From a virus: a DNA stretch of 64,000 bases. This document shows, one piece after another, positions 47,611-55,494 of the stretch. Position 1 is the first letter of the stretch; each line of letters starts with the position of its first letter. The notes beneath the pieces are model-generated. The model had not been told where the DNA came from. It worked only from the letters and a program-made list of their open reading frames with translations, and made no database searches. The stretch spans positions 55,982 through 119,981 of the IMG/VR virus record IMGVR_UViG_3300005613_000009; one strand, given 5' to 3'. A program made the translations under genes and the position numbers.

Positions 47611-47682
47611 GGACGGAGGAGTTTCGCTTTCCTGAAGATACGGGCCACAACCGTATGCGTTAACCAACTTCGCCACCGATCC
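47611..47682 (-). tRNA. Degenerate tRNA-His-like (GUG)
   Basis: An anticodon stem TACGG/CCGTA with loop TTGTGGC (anticodon GTG) and a D-arm GGCG...CGC are clear. The acceptor (GGATCGG versus CCGTCC) has a mismatch, and the T-arm is AGGA-AAGCGAAAC-TCCT without the TTC motif. It overlaps the end of the HD gene by 23 nt. Further D-arm-like debris (GGTTGGTAGAGCG) lies between it and tRNA-Pro. Probably decayed. Confidence 0.4.
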
Positions 47683-48193
47683 CAACATTCATCCGATATT
47701 CCTTTGCGTATTCAAATCTTCTTTCAACACATTTATTTAACCGGTCAATAATATCTTCCTGATCATAAACTATCCTACGATTTGGATTACGCCCCATTTT
47801 ATCAAACCTTGCCAAATGAACTAATTCAATAAACCAAGGATGGTGTAATAATTGTTGTGCTTTCAGTAGTTTACGCATTTCACCTAAAACAAAATACCAA
47901 ACCCGCATATGATTCTCAATTAACCACAAAGTTTTAGGGCTACAATGGCAGTCTAACATTTCAACTGCTATTTTTTCGTGCCCGTGACTTCTACCAATTT
48001 TACCAACATCATGTAACATTGCTGCTAAAATCAAATCTGTGTCATATGTTTCTCTAAAGGCACAATATAATGTCTGAAGAGAATGATTAAATACCGTTCC
48101 CTCTGGATGGTAAATGTCCGTTTGGCCAACACCATCTGTTTGTTCTAAAATCCAGAACAACGGTTCCATTATTTCTTTGGTAAATATTTTCAT
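47660..48193 (-). CDS. HD-domain phosphohydrolase
   Basis: 177 residues. FNHSLQT near residue 36, the MLHDVGKIG HD motif near 58, HGHEKIAVEML and a later FDKMGR complete the metal site of the HD superfamily. Such phage proteins are similar to the HD half of bacterial CCA-adding enzymes and to small nucleotidases. The location among tRNAs and a nucleotidyltransferase fits a tRNA or nucleotide role (inference). Its stop overlaps the tRNA-His-like element. Confidence 0.8.
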   Translation of the reverse strand: MKIFTKEIMEPLFWILEQTDGVGQTDIYHPEGTVFNHSLQTLYCAFRETYDTDLILAAMLHDVGKIGRSHGHEKIAVEMLDCHCSPKTLWLIENHMRVWYFVLGEMRKLLKAQQLLHHPWFIELVHLARFDKMGRNPNRRIVYDQEDIIDRLNKCVERRFEYAKEYRMNVGIGGEVG

Positions 48194-48501
48194 TCCGAAT
48201 TTAACTCTTTCAGTCTTTTTTTATCTCTCTCAACTTTAATTTTTAACATTTCTTCTTCCGTATATTGACCGCCCACAACTACACCACAATTATTACATAT
48301 TTCAGTGTAGCATGCATCATGCGGCACATTATGTTCCCAATCAGTGTAGCACGCATTATGCGGCACATTATATTCCCAAAAGGTACGCTTAAAATGAGTT
48401 GATGAATGTGGGCATTCTAATATTTTAACTCTTTGCTGTAACCATTTAACCATATCTTTCAGTTGTTCTACTTCTTCTTTTAATTTATTATATTTTCTCA
48501 T
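48190..48501 (-). CDS. Zinc-finger protein with internal tandem duplication (103 aa)
   Basis: ATGA overlap with both neighbours. Starts with a coiled coil (MRKYNKLKEEVEQLKDMVKW). Then CPHSSTH, two nearly the same units YNVPHNACYTDW and HNVPHDACYTEI encoded by an imperfect 42-bp DNA repeat, and CNNCG. The duplication is recent by its DNA similarity. Function unknown. Confidence 0.6.
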   Translation of the reverse strand: MRKYNKLKEEVEQLKDMVKWLQQRVKILECPHSSTHFKRTFWEYNVPHNACYTDWEHNVPHDACYTEICNNCGVVVGGQYTEEEMLKIKVERDKKRLKELNSE

Positions 48502-49484
48502 CAGTCAAATTCCTTCTCCAAAACATTTATAATAAATCGATCCCAGAACTTCCTATTTGGTTTTGCCGGTAAACTACTGTTTTCAGATAGAATTTCAACT
48601 TCATCCATCAAAGACTCTAATTTTGGAGCAACTTTTGTTAAATAATCCAATTTACCTTGTTTAACTTCTCTTAAAAACGGTGCTTCTTTGAGAGGAAAAG
48701 TGATTGTGTTTTCTATAAGCAATTCTTTCACTTGGTAAGCTGCTCTAAGTGCGTGGGACACAGCTTTCCAATCAATTCCTTCATTCCTCGCTGCCAAATA
48801 GGCCCTATGCCCATAGTTATCAAGATATCGTTGTAAAATATCTTTAGCATAATCTACTTTCATTGTTTCTTGAAGTACTTTACCACAAATTTGGTACTGT
48901 TTTACTCCACTTTCATTTGTTTCTATATATCCACTATGTTCCCCCACAGGTAAATCTTGCCAAAACGGCTTTAATTTCCAACCAGTGAAAGAATACGCCT
49001 TCAAAATATTCACAACTTGCCTCACAACATCTAATCTGCTACCCTTAATCCCATATTTTGCGGCTTGCCTCCGCGAATAACCAACAAAAGCCTTTAGATT
49101 TTTAGTGTAAAACTTCTCTCTGTTTTTAACTATTCTATCCCAAATATCTGATTTTTCAACGATCATATTACCAGGAGCATGAAGCATATCTAATGCAACT
49201 GTCTGACCTTCACAAGCTAATTTGATAAAATAATGAAGAGAATACATTTCAACATCAATATCATCTGATGTATTCTTTTGACCTTCAGCTTTCTTTTTAG
49301 CATTATTATAATTCTTAGGAATTTTACCTAAAAATATTTGTTCTTTTGTAGGAAGAAAAATTCCCTTAAAATCCGTGTCTGAATCTGAAGTATTTGTGCC
49401 ATACAAATGTGATCCAAATAACATTTTAACTATTATTTTTTCATTATTCATCAGATAAACCAATTCCCTTAATTTCAATTTCAT
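48501..49484 (-). CDS. Nucleotidyltransferase (Pol beta superfamily, RlaP-like)
   Basis: About 327 residues from ATG 49484; a start at 49451 (MNNEKIIVKMLFGSHLYGTN) is equally possible. GSHLYGTNTSDSDTDFKGIF is the Pol beta-type Gly-Ser...Asp-x-Asp active site, with a third acidic residue in DDIDVEMYS. The C-terminal part is helical with DYLDNYGHRAYLAARNEG. RlaP-like enzymes transfer nucleotides to RNA or other acceptors; those in phages are mostly uncharacterised. It overlaps the 103-aa gene by one nt. Confidence 0.8.
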   Translation of the reverse strand: MKLKLRELVYLMNNEKIIVKMLFGSHLYGTNTSDSDTDFKGIFLPTKEQIFLGKIPKNYNNAKKKAEGQKNTSDDIDVEMYSLHYFIKLACEGQTVALDMLHAPGNMIVEKSDIWDRIVKNREKFYTKNLKAFVGYSRRQAAKYGIKGSRLDVVRQVVNILKAYSFTGWKLKPFWQDLPVGEHSGYIETNESGVKQYQICGKVLQETMKVDYAKDILQRYLDNYGHRAYLAARNEGIDWKAVSHALRAAYQVKELLIENTITFPLKEAPFLREVKQGKLDYLTKVAPKLESLMDEVEILSENSSLPAKPNRKFWDRFIINVLEKEFD

Positions 49485-49498
49485 ATCCAATAAAGAGA

Positions 49499-49705
49499 TT
49501 ACGAATCGATAGCTTTTTCCGCCCACATATATCCGCATCTTCTACAAGTACGAAGTAAATAATCGTCTGGCGGGGATCCTATTACTGTTGTACTTACACT
49601 TTGTTGTAATTCCTCAGAAAAGATACCTATTTGATAATCAATACTTGCATGATCAAGACAATACCCACATTTAATGCAAGGAGTATTTAAATCAAAATTT
49701 TTCAT
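49499..49705 (-). CDS. Zinc-ribbon protein (68 aa)
   Basis: Starts MKNFDLNTPCIKCGYCLDHA and ends CRRCGYMWAEKAIDS: two CxxCG pairs separated by about 40 residues, a zinc ribbon. It lies 15 nt upstream of the nucleotidyltransferase gene. Function unknown. Confidence 0.65.
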   Translation of the reverse strand: MKNFDLNTPCIKCGYCLDHASIDYQIGIFSEELQQSVSTTVIGSPPDDYLLRTCRRCGYMWAEKAIDS

Positions 49706-49722
49706 TTTGCCTCCATATTTAC

Positions 49723-50277
49723 CTATGAATACATGTTAACTTCATTTATGTAACAGTGTTCCAAATCATCAATTCTTATAACTTTACAATGAGTTGGTCT
49801 GTTTTCATTCCATGGTCGGTTAACCAAATAAGTTCTAATTCCGGCCTCACTGGTTTGGTTTGCTGTTCTCAATCTATCTTCGATAAAAATATCAAAATTG
49901 TTTTTTACAAGAAATGACGTTTTTTCACCTGATGATTTGTTTGCCAAAGCAAATGAAAATGGGACGTTGTTTAGCAACCAGTTTCTTGTATCAAAATTAT
50001 ATTTAGCATTACGGGCAGTAATAAATGTAATAGGACCTAAAAGATATAAACCATATAACCAGTATTGATTTTTATGATACGGTCTAAGCTGATCCATTCG
50101 ATTCGTGAATATATCATCAATAATAGTGCCTAATATTTCGCTGTCGTTGTCTGATCCAATAATTTCAGCTTCGTATTTGTTGAAAATTATTTCAGTGTTT
50201 TTTTCTTTTGCAGCAATTTTAGTCACTAGTTCAACAAGGTTGCAAATGACTCCATCGATATCAACCGCTATTTTCAT
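49723..50277 (-). CDS. HAD-family 5'(3')-deoxyribonucleotidase-like phosphatase
   Basis: 184 residues. MKIAVDIDGVICN has the nucleophile Asp in DxDG; FITARN is motif II; a Lys near 125 and IEDRLRTAN (motif III/IV) complete the HAD active site. Phage members of this family dephosphorylate nucleoside monophosphates. AAAAAGGAGAATGATCCA precedes the ATG, with a T-rich element at 50305-50328. Confidence 0.8.
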   Translation of the reverse strand: MKIAVDIDGVICNLVELVTKIAAKEKNTEIIFNKYEAEIIGSDNDSEILGTIIDDIFTNRMDQLRPYHKNQYWLYGLYLLGPITFITARNAKYNFDTRNWLLNNVPFSFALANKSSGEKTSFLVKNNFDIFIEDRLRTANQTSEAGIRTYLVNRPWNENRPTHCKVIRIDDLEHCYINEVNMYS

Positions 50278-50304
50278 TGGATCATTCTCCTTTTTGGTCG
50301 ATTA

Positions 50305-50328
50305 AGAGAAAAACAAATAAGAAGATTT
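50305..50328 (-). promoter_or_regulatory. T-rich upstream element, copy 18
   Basis: Minus-strand TCTTATTTGTTTTTCTCTTA, 28 nt before the HAD gene; shorter than the consensus but in the same position. Confidence 0.4.
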
Positions 50329-50331
50329 TAC

Positions 50332-51555
50332 CTATATGGCAAGTTGTGGTTTTAACATTGTAGTACGCATTTGTGATTGAGTGCGTTTAACAGCAGCTTT
50401 AAACGCTGAAAATTGGCCTACCGTTATTAAGATTTGTTGCGCTCTTGAAATCGCTGTATAAATCAGTGGTCGATTCACAAAATATCCAAACGATTTATGG
50501 ATGGGTAATATAACAACTGGGACCTCTGATCCTTGATACCTATGAACAGTACAACTGTACGCCAGAAGTAGATTGTTCTCAATTTTTGACAATTCAACAA
50601 CCCGTTCCGGATAGAAAAATTTGACTGTAAGTTTACCGCCTTGAATATCTAAAATCTGACCAAGATCTCCATTAACAATAAATGTTGCGTCGTCAATCTT
50701 TTCGTTTTTGGTATTTATTACTTTATCAGCAATACGAAATTGGTAATTTTCTATAATGGGATTTGGGTTAATTGCATCCTGCATTACTTTATTGATGTTT
50801 TCACAACTCATAACTGTGCGCTTATTTAATGGTGATAAAATTTGGATGTCCCATAACGGATCGTAACCGCGTTTAATCATTCGACTAACAACTGCCCTAA
50901 TAATGCCTATAATCTTAGTTTGGTTGTTCTCTTCAATATGCCTGAAGTTATCTCCGCTATCAGGATTAAGTGTATCAGGTGGAATAAAGTCTTGGCCGTG
51001 TTTTATGGCGTGACATGCCTTAATAATTGCTCCTGAATTTCGATGAATGATATTGAGAGTTGTAGTCGGAATTTTTTTCGATGCCAGGAAATCACGAAAT
51101 ACAGCACCTGATCCAACAGAAGGAAGTTGATCCTGGTCACCAATAAATAATACCTTTGTTCCGATTTCAACAGCTCGAAGTAATTCAGCCATAAGGTTAG
51201 TATCCACCATAGACGTTTCATCTACAATTAACATATCAGCCTGCAGTGGGTTGTTTTCGTTGTGTTCAAAATAAAAACCGTCATCAATAAATCTGGCTTT
51301 AAGCAACTTATGAATTGTTGTTGCAGGGTGATTTGTCGTTTCTGATATTCGTTTAGCAGCTTTGCCTGATGCGGCCGCCATGGAAACAGACATTTTATGC
51401 TCTTTTGTCCATTTTAAGATAGACTTAATTGTAGTGGTTTTCCCAGTGCCTGGACCTCCTGTAAGAATTGAAACAGAATTTTTCTTAATCATTTCAATAG
51501 CCGCTTTTTGTTCGGCTGTAAGAACTATTGGGTCAGGACTATGTGTTATTGTCAT
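50332..51555 (-). CDS. RecD2-like helicase, motor half
   Basis: The start is set at ATG 51555 (MTITHSPDPIVLTAEQKAAI). About 407 residues carrying the SF1B motor: SILTGGPGTGKTTT (motif I, about residue 30), MLIVDETSMVD (motif II), FIGDQDQLPSVGSG (motif III), and near the end CTVHRYQGSEVPVVILP with YTAISRAQ (motifs V and VI). It lacks the N-terminal OB/helix-hairpin-helix part of RecD2/TraA-type helicases, which is encoded separately at 51675-52565. A 44-codon coiled-coil gene lies between the two. A 5'-3' DNA helicase in replication or repair. Confidence 0.85.
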   Translation of the reverse strand: MTITHSPDPIVLTAEQKAAIEMIKKNSVSILTGGPGTGKTTTIKSILKWTKEHKMSVSMAAASGKAAKRISETTNHPATTIHKLLKARFIDDGFYFEHNENNPLQADMLIVDETSMVDTNLMAELLRAVEIGTKVLFIGDQDQLPSVGSGAVFRDFLASKKIPTTTLNIIHRNSGAIIKACHAIKHGQDFIPPDTLNPDSGDNFRHIEENNQTKIIGIIRAVVSRMIKRGYDPLWDIQILSPLNKRTVMSCENINKVMQDAINPNPIIENYQFRIADKVINTKNEKIDDATFIVNGDLGQILDIQGGKLTVKFFYPERVVELSKIENNLLLAYSCTVHRYQGSEVPVVILPIHKSFGYFVNRPLIYTAISRAQQILITVGQFSAFKAAVKRTQSQMRTTMLKPQLAI

Positions 51556-51673
51556 CGTTATCACCAAGATTGATTTGATTACGTTCTTCATTCAACTTTT
51601 TTAAAACTTTTTTGAGTTGAATAATTTTTTTGTTGATTTTATCCAATTTGTTTTGTTGTTCAATAATACCCAT
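51539..51673 (-). CDS. Coiled-coil mini-protein between the RecD2 halves (44 aa)
   Basis: ATG 51673 follows GGAGTGGTAAT. The product MGIIEQQNKLDKINKKIIQL is a heptad-rich helix with an acidic Asn/Asp tail. It overlaps the motor gene by 17 nt and follows the N-terminal half by one nt, so the three are surely co-translated. It might tether the two halves (inference). Confidence 0.7.
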   Translation of the reverse strand: MGIIEQQNKLDKINKKIIQLKKVLKKLNEERNQINLGDNDDNNT

Positions 51674-51674
51674 A

Positions 51675-52565
51675 TTACCACTCCATTAGGTTCTTAATTT
51701 TGTCGGCTATATATTTTTCGTTATAAGCTATTACTTTGTTTGCTATTAAGTTGCTGAGTTTTGTTACATTTTCTTTCAAAATTTCTTCGAATCCTTCAGA
51801 AACATCGCAACCGAGTAGTGTTTCCGCGTCCCTAAAAAGTTGATCAATATAACACCATACATTACCTTCAAGTTCATTCTCCTTTAAGACATGAAGGATT
51901 CCGGCCTTTTGCCTATGAATACTTTTTTTATCTATTTTAAACCGTGCTAAAGCAATTTTGTCAGCAGTTAAAAATCCAATACCTCGAAACTTAGTCAGTC
52001 TATACGGATTTTCTTTCAGGACATCGATGGCATCTCCACCCCATTTTTTTGCAATTTCAATAGGCAAACTTTTCCTGGTACCCATGCCTCCGATGAGTGC
52101 TTCAAGATCAACAACAATGGCCTCAATCGCATCGTTTTCTAAGATAATATTTTGGATTTCTTTGGCTCGTTTAATCGTTAAGCCCTTAATGTCTCTGGCA
52201 ATTTTTTTAGGATCAGTTTTAAGTACGTTAATTGTTTCTTGCCCATATTCTTCGATCAGATTATTTGCAACAATTGGCCCTATCCATTTGGCAGTATGTA
52301 CTAGATAGCGATAAATACCATCTGTTGATTTGGGCTTAATAGTTTCATAAGAATGGAATTTAAACTGTTGACCATAAACATCATTATTCACCCATTTGCC
52401 ACGAAGTTTATAATCAAATCCGACTTTAGGTTTCAATAAATTACCAAGGGCAGCAATGCGAGATTTTCCTTTGTCGAATACACCGATAAGAAATCCTTTT
52501 TCATTTTGAAATCGTATTCTGCTGAGCGTTGCAGTTAATTCATTTGATTGTGTTAATGCGGTCAT
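51675..52565 (-). CDS. RecD2-like helicase, N-terminal half
   Basis: 296 residues. TATLSRIRFQNEKGFLIGVF and KVGFDYKLRGKWVNNDVYGQ form the OB-like N-terminal domain of RecD2/YrrC. Helix-hairpin-helix units follow (GIYRYLVHTAKWIGPIVANN, PYRLTKFRGIGFLTADKIAL). It ends where the motor would begin in fused homologues. The start overlaps the previous stop by ATGA. Confidence 0.8.
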   Translation of the reverse strand: MTALTQSNELTATLSRIRFQNEKGFLIGVFDKGKSRIAALGNLLKPKVGFDYKLRGKWVNNDVYGQQFKFHSYETIKPKSTDGIYRYLVHTAKWIGPIVANNLIEEYGQETINVLKTDPKKIARDIKGLTIKRAKEIQNIILENDAIEAIVVDLEALIGGMGTRKSLPIEIAKKWGGDAIDVLKENPYRLTKFRGIGFLTADKIALARFKIDKKSIHRQKAGILHVLKENELEGNVWCYIDQLFRDAETLLGCDVSEGFEEILKENVTKLSNLIANKVIAYNEKYIADKIKNLMEW

Positions 52566-52927
52566 GGTTTTTCTTTTTCTACCTCTTCTACCTCAAACCC
52601 GATTTGTCTGTGTTCTGATTCAATAAGATATGCAATATCTTGCATCTGGCTGAGTGTCATAGAATTCCTTTGACAATATTCAGTACATTCAATGACCGGA
52701 TTATGTGCATTGAGTATTATATCTAACTCAAAACATTTAGCGTACAATACCTTGAATTCTGACCTAACTAATTGCAAGTGTTTACAATCGTTACATAAAC
52801 CAAATTCATTTGATATAAACCCTTTTGAACCCGGATTTTCATATTGATCAAGACCAAGCAAACTGGCCTCTGTAAATATTTTCTTTGAAATCTTTTCCTC
52901 TTTTCTTTCTTCATTCGACATAGACAT
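52562..52927 (-). CDS. Cys-containing hypothetical protein (121 aa)
   Basis: Starts MSMSNEERKEEKISKKIFTE behind CAAGGTGCAATATA. CNDCKHLQL in the middle and CTEYCQRN later may bind zinc; the end is acidic. It overlaps the RecD2 N-terminal gene by four nt. Not recognised. Confidence 0.6.
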   Translation of the reverse strand: MSMSNEERKEEKISKKIFTEASLLGLDQYENPGSKGFISNEFGLCNDCKHLQLVRSEFKVLYAKCFELDIILNAHNPVIECTEYCQRNSMTLSQMQDIAYLIESEHRQIGFEVEEVEKEKP

Positions 52928-53145
52928 TATATTGCACCTTGAGTGGAATGATATACGGGTTTGTTGTTTGATCTTTGTTCTATGAGTAGTTCCATCATTT
53001 TCTTCATTTTTTCATCTTTAGTGATCGGTTCTATCCAGTTAATCAAGTATGCAAAATACGTACATGCGCATTTTGGACATTGATTCCCGGTATAAACCTC
53101 TTCACAATTTGTATTCAAGCATAACTTAGCATCTTTTAACTTCAT
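52927..53145 (-). CDS. Zinc-ribbon protein (72 aa)
   Basis: Starts MKLKDAKLCLNTNCEEVYTG behind CAAGGAGGAAACTCA. CLNTNC and CPKCAC make a compact zinc knuckle; the rest is helical. First gene of the RecD2 transcript, with its T-rich element at 53198-53228. Confidence 0.65.
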   Translation of the reverse strand: MKLKDAKLCLNTNCEEVYTGNQCPKCACTYFAYLINWIEPITKDEKMKKMMELLIEQRSNNKPVYHSTQGAI

Positions 53146-53197
53146 TGAGTTTCCTCCTTGAATATCTAATTATACATATGCAAATTATACAAATTTC

Positions 53198-53228
53198 ATA
53201 AAAAAACAGATAAAAAAATAAAAAAATT
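53198..53228 (-). promoter_or_regulatory. T-rich upstream element, copy 19
   Basis: Minus-strand TTTTTTTATCTGTTTTTTTA, 53 nt before the zinc-ribbon gene. Downstream TATAATTTGCATATGTATAA could supply a -10 region. Confidence 0.45.
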
Positions 53229-53234
53229 TCTGTC

Positions 53235-54632
53235 TTATGAGTTAAACAGTGTCATTTGATTAAGGTTTCTTTCTTTCTTTAATGAAAGTAATTGACCTTT
53301 CTTAAGCCTTTGTTCATCCTGCATAGTTCCATCACAATATTCGAGAAAACGTAAGGCTTCATCGTCTTTAAATGTGCGACCAACACCACGTGGAAACGCA
53401 TTGATAATTGCTGGTGTAATTTCTTTTCCTGATCGTTTTAAACGCATTAGAAGCTTGTATGATTCTTCTTTTTTGCCAAAGTGGCCTTTTGCATTTTTAT
53501 AAGTAAGAGGTTTATCACTTGAAGAAAAACCATATGATTTCAATGCATGAGCCCATGCTTTAAGGAAATAATCTTTTTCTTTAAAATCAACCATGGATTC
53601 ATTTTCAAAAGGTGTTCCAATACATGGTTCAAAATTTGTGATATTGAATTCCAACCGGATATTATGAGTTTTTTTCCTAATAGGACCGAACAAGGTCGAA
53701 ACTATTTTTGTTTGTTCTTTTCGTATAGCCGCCAATTTTTTTAGCCACAAAAACCATTTGGAATAATCTTCATGTGGTAAACCATAAATCATACAACTGT
53801 GTATATTAGAGACATACTGCATTAAGAATATATATGCTTTTTCTAGCCTTTGATCCGAGGAAGGTTTATTTGCATATTTACGAGTGTTTTCAGAGAATGA
53901 CTCAATACCGATTTTGATTGCCTGCTTCGATTTGATAATCGGTCTAATGTGTTCAATATCCTTTAGACAAACATCTGTGTTCAATATTCTGATATTTGAC
54001 TCTTGACAAAGGCGTAATAGTTCTTGAATTTGGCTGTATCCGCCAAGATTTGCACTTAGAAAATTAATATTATTGGTTTTGCTTTTTATGTCATTTATCT
54101 GTTTCTTTACTAATCCGATATCTTTTTCACGATATTCGTTTCCTTGGACCCAACTGTACTCGCAAAAATTGCATTTATATTTACAACCTCTTGTGAGTTC
54201 TATAATTGCTTTGTGCTTTTCAATAATTGGATCGCTGTTAAGCCTTTTTATTGAATGCCATCCATTGCTTTTTTTTTCACCTTCAATCTCACCCTTAAAA
54301 ATTTCATCAGCAATTGTATCTATGCATCCAACAGTGTTACTTACGCCTTGCCCACCACAAATAATGTAAGGACTTACCCTCCGTGTTTTATCTGTACCAA
54401 TTCCATTGTTCCTCAAAAAAGGAACTATATTTAGAATATGTGTTGGGTAAAAAACATTAAATGCAATAACCTCATAATTATATTTTAAACTTTGTCGCCA
54501 ATGGTATCGATCAGCATTTAACCAGTTTTTAGCAATTTCAAGACCAAGATTGATGGATCCTTGACTTCTTGCATTAACAGGAATTGTATCGATAATTGCA
54601 TGGTTTTTATTTAAAGGAGGAGATTTTTTCAT
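53235..54632 (-). CDS. Radical SAM enzyme with B12-binding-like N-terminus
   Basis: 465 residues. The first 110 residues (LGLEIAKNWLNADRYHW, IICGGQGVSNTVGC) look like a cobalamin-binding-type Rossmann domain without a clear DxHxxG motif. ELTRGCKYKCNFCEYSWVQG near residue 145 is the CxxxCxxC iron-sulfur site of radical SAM enzymes. The TIM-barrel part follows. Substrate unknown. Its place between replication genes, in a replicon with thymidylate synthase and DUF1599, makes nucleotide or DNA base modification a reasonable guess. Confidence 0.8.
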   Translation of the reverse strand: MKKSPPLNKNHAIIDTIPVNARSQGSINLGLEIAKNWLNADRYHWRQSLKYNYEVIAFNVFYPTHILNIVPFLRNNGIGTDKTRRVSPYIICGGQGVSNTVGCIDTIADEIFKGEIEGEKKSNGWHSIKRLNSDPIIEKHKAIIELTRGCKYKCNFCEYSWVQGNEYREKDIGLVKKQINDIKSKTNNINFLSANLGGYSQIQELLRLCQESNIRILNTDVCLKDIEHIRPIIKSKQAIKIGIESFSENTRKYANKPSSDQRLEKAYIFLMQYVSNIHSCMIYGLPHEDYSKWFLWLKKLAAIRKEQTKIVSTLFGPIRKKTHNIRLEFNITNFEPCIGTPFENESMVDFKEKDYFLKAWAHALKSYGFSSSDKPLTYKNAKGHFGKKEESYKLLMRLKRSGKEITPAIINAFPRGVGRTFKDDEALRFLEYCDGTMQDEQRLKKGQLLSLKKERNLNQMTLFNS

Positions 54633-54638
54633 TATATA

Positions 54639-55376
54639 TTATATCCAATTTAGCATGTCTTGTATTTCAGTCTCTAGATCATCTACAACAATCCAGTTTA
54701 TTTTCATTTGTTCTAAATGGGCTAATGCCATTTTGTATTCATAGCCTGGGAAATAATTTTCTTTTTTCAGGATATATTTATATAGGTTTAGCTGTAAATA
54801 ATATTTGTTTGCGCTACAATCTTCTAAGTGACAAATTGGTGATAACGCATTTTGCCAAAAATTTGTTTTTTTGATATCGAGATTAGTTTTCCAATCGATA
54901 ATAATTATTCTTCTATTTTTTTCATCTCGCATCAAAAGATCAATTGTTCCTGCGATACTGAGCTTCATTGAAAATACAATTTTTTCTGCTTGAATAAATT
55001 GATATTTTTTTATTAGCAGATCATGTGCCGCAATTGCTGCTTGGCATAAACCATAACGTCGATTTGTAATATCTTTGTCTTCAAATTCGTAATTTGTTTT
55101 TTCAAATAAACTTTGTGCAAATTCATGAACTTCTGTACCGAGATGACTACTTTGAAGACCTTTTTCTTTCCACATTGTACGTACTTTTTCCGGATCCAGG
55201 TTGCGTTTTTTAGCGTATATTTCAGATATTCTTTTTGTTTCGAATTGTGGAAAAAACGATGATACAAATTTCGTATTACTGGTTAGAACTTCACCATCAT
55301 CGTTATAATATTTGTGCAGGACTGGATCAAAATAGATAGTTTCGCCAGCCGGATTTTGTGCGGTAAGTGTTTCCAT
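54639..55376 (-). CDS. PD-(D/E)XK nuclease (RecB/Cas4-like)
   Basis: The start is set at ATG 55376 (METLTAQNPAGETIYFDPVL), since the longer frame runs into terminators; the ribosome site is poor. About 245 residues. HLGTEVHEFAQSL near residue 80 supplies the upstream His/Glu, and SIAGTIDLLMRDEKNRRIII followed by DWKTN is the D-x(n)-DWK core, with NKYYLQLNLYKYIL as the QhxxY motif. Likely exonuclease for recombination; the ssDNA-binding and RecA-like genes are its upstream neighbours. Confidence 0.8.
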   Translation of the reverse strand: METLTAQNPAGETIYFDPVLHKYYNDDGEVLTSNTKFVSSFFPQFETKRISEIYAKKRNLDPEKVRTMWKEKGLQSSHLGTEVHEFAQSLFEKTNYEFEDKDITNRRYGLCQAAIAAHDLLIKKYQFIQAEKIVFSMKLSIAGTIDLLMRDEKNRRIIIIDWKTNLDIKKTNFWQNALSPICHLEDCSANKYYLQLNLYKYILKKENYFPGYEYKMALAHLEQMKINWIVVDDLETEIQDMLNWI

Positions 55377-55404
55377 GTAAGACTTGTCTTTTGAAAAAAA
55401 AATT

Positions 55405-55484
55405 AAAATGAAAAGGGAGAAGCAAAGCCAAAGGTAAATTGCTTCTCCCATAATCTTCTGGAAGGAGGTAAGGACCAGAAGATT
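55405..55484 (-). terminator. Two adjacent hairpins, terminator-like
   Basis: Hairpin 1: AATCTTCTGG/CCAGAAGATT (55452-55461, 55475-55484). Hairpin 2: GGGAGAAGCAA/TTGCTTCTCCC (55415-55425, 55439-55449), followed by T-rich sequence on the minus strand. They separate the DUF669-like gene from the nuclease gene. In the transcript the loop of hairpin 1 reads CCTTACCTCCTTC, the same as the anti-Shine-Dalgarno end of 16S rRNA. Confidence 0.8.
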
Positions 55485-55494
55485 CTTTTAACTA

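Noticed and set aside
47331-47648. 105-codon frame covering tRNA-Pro and the rtcB start
   Set aside because: Its first half is tRNA sequence; only the part after the TTG at 47462 is protein-like.
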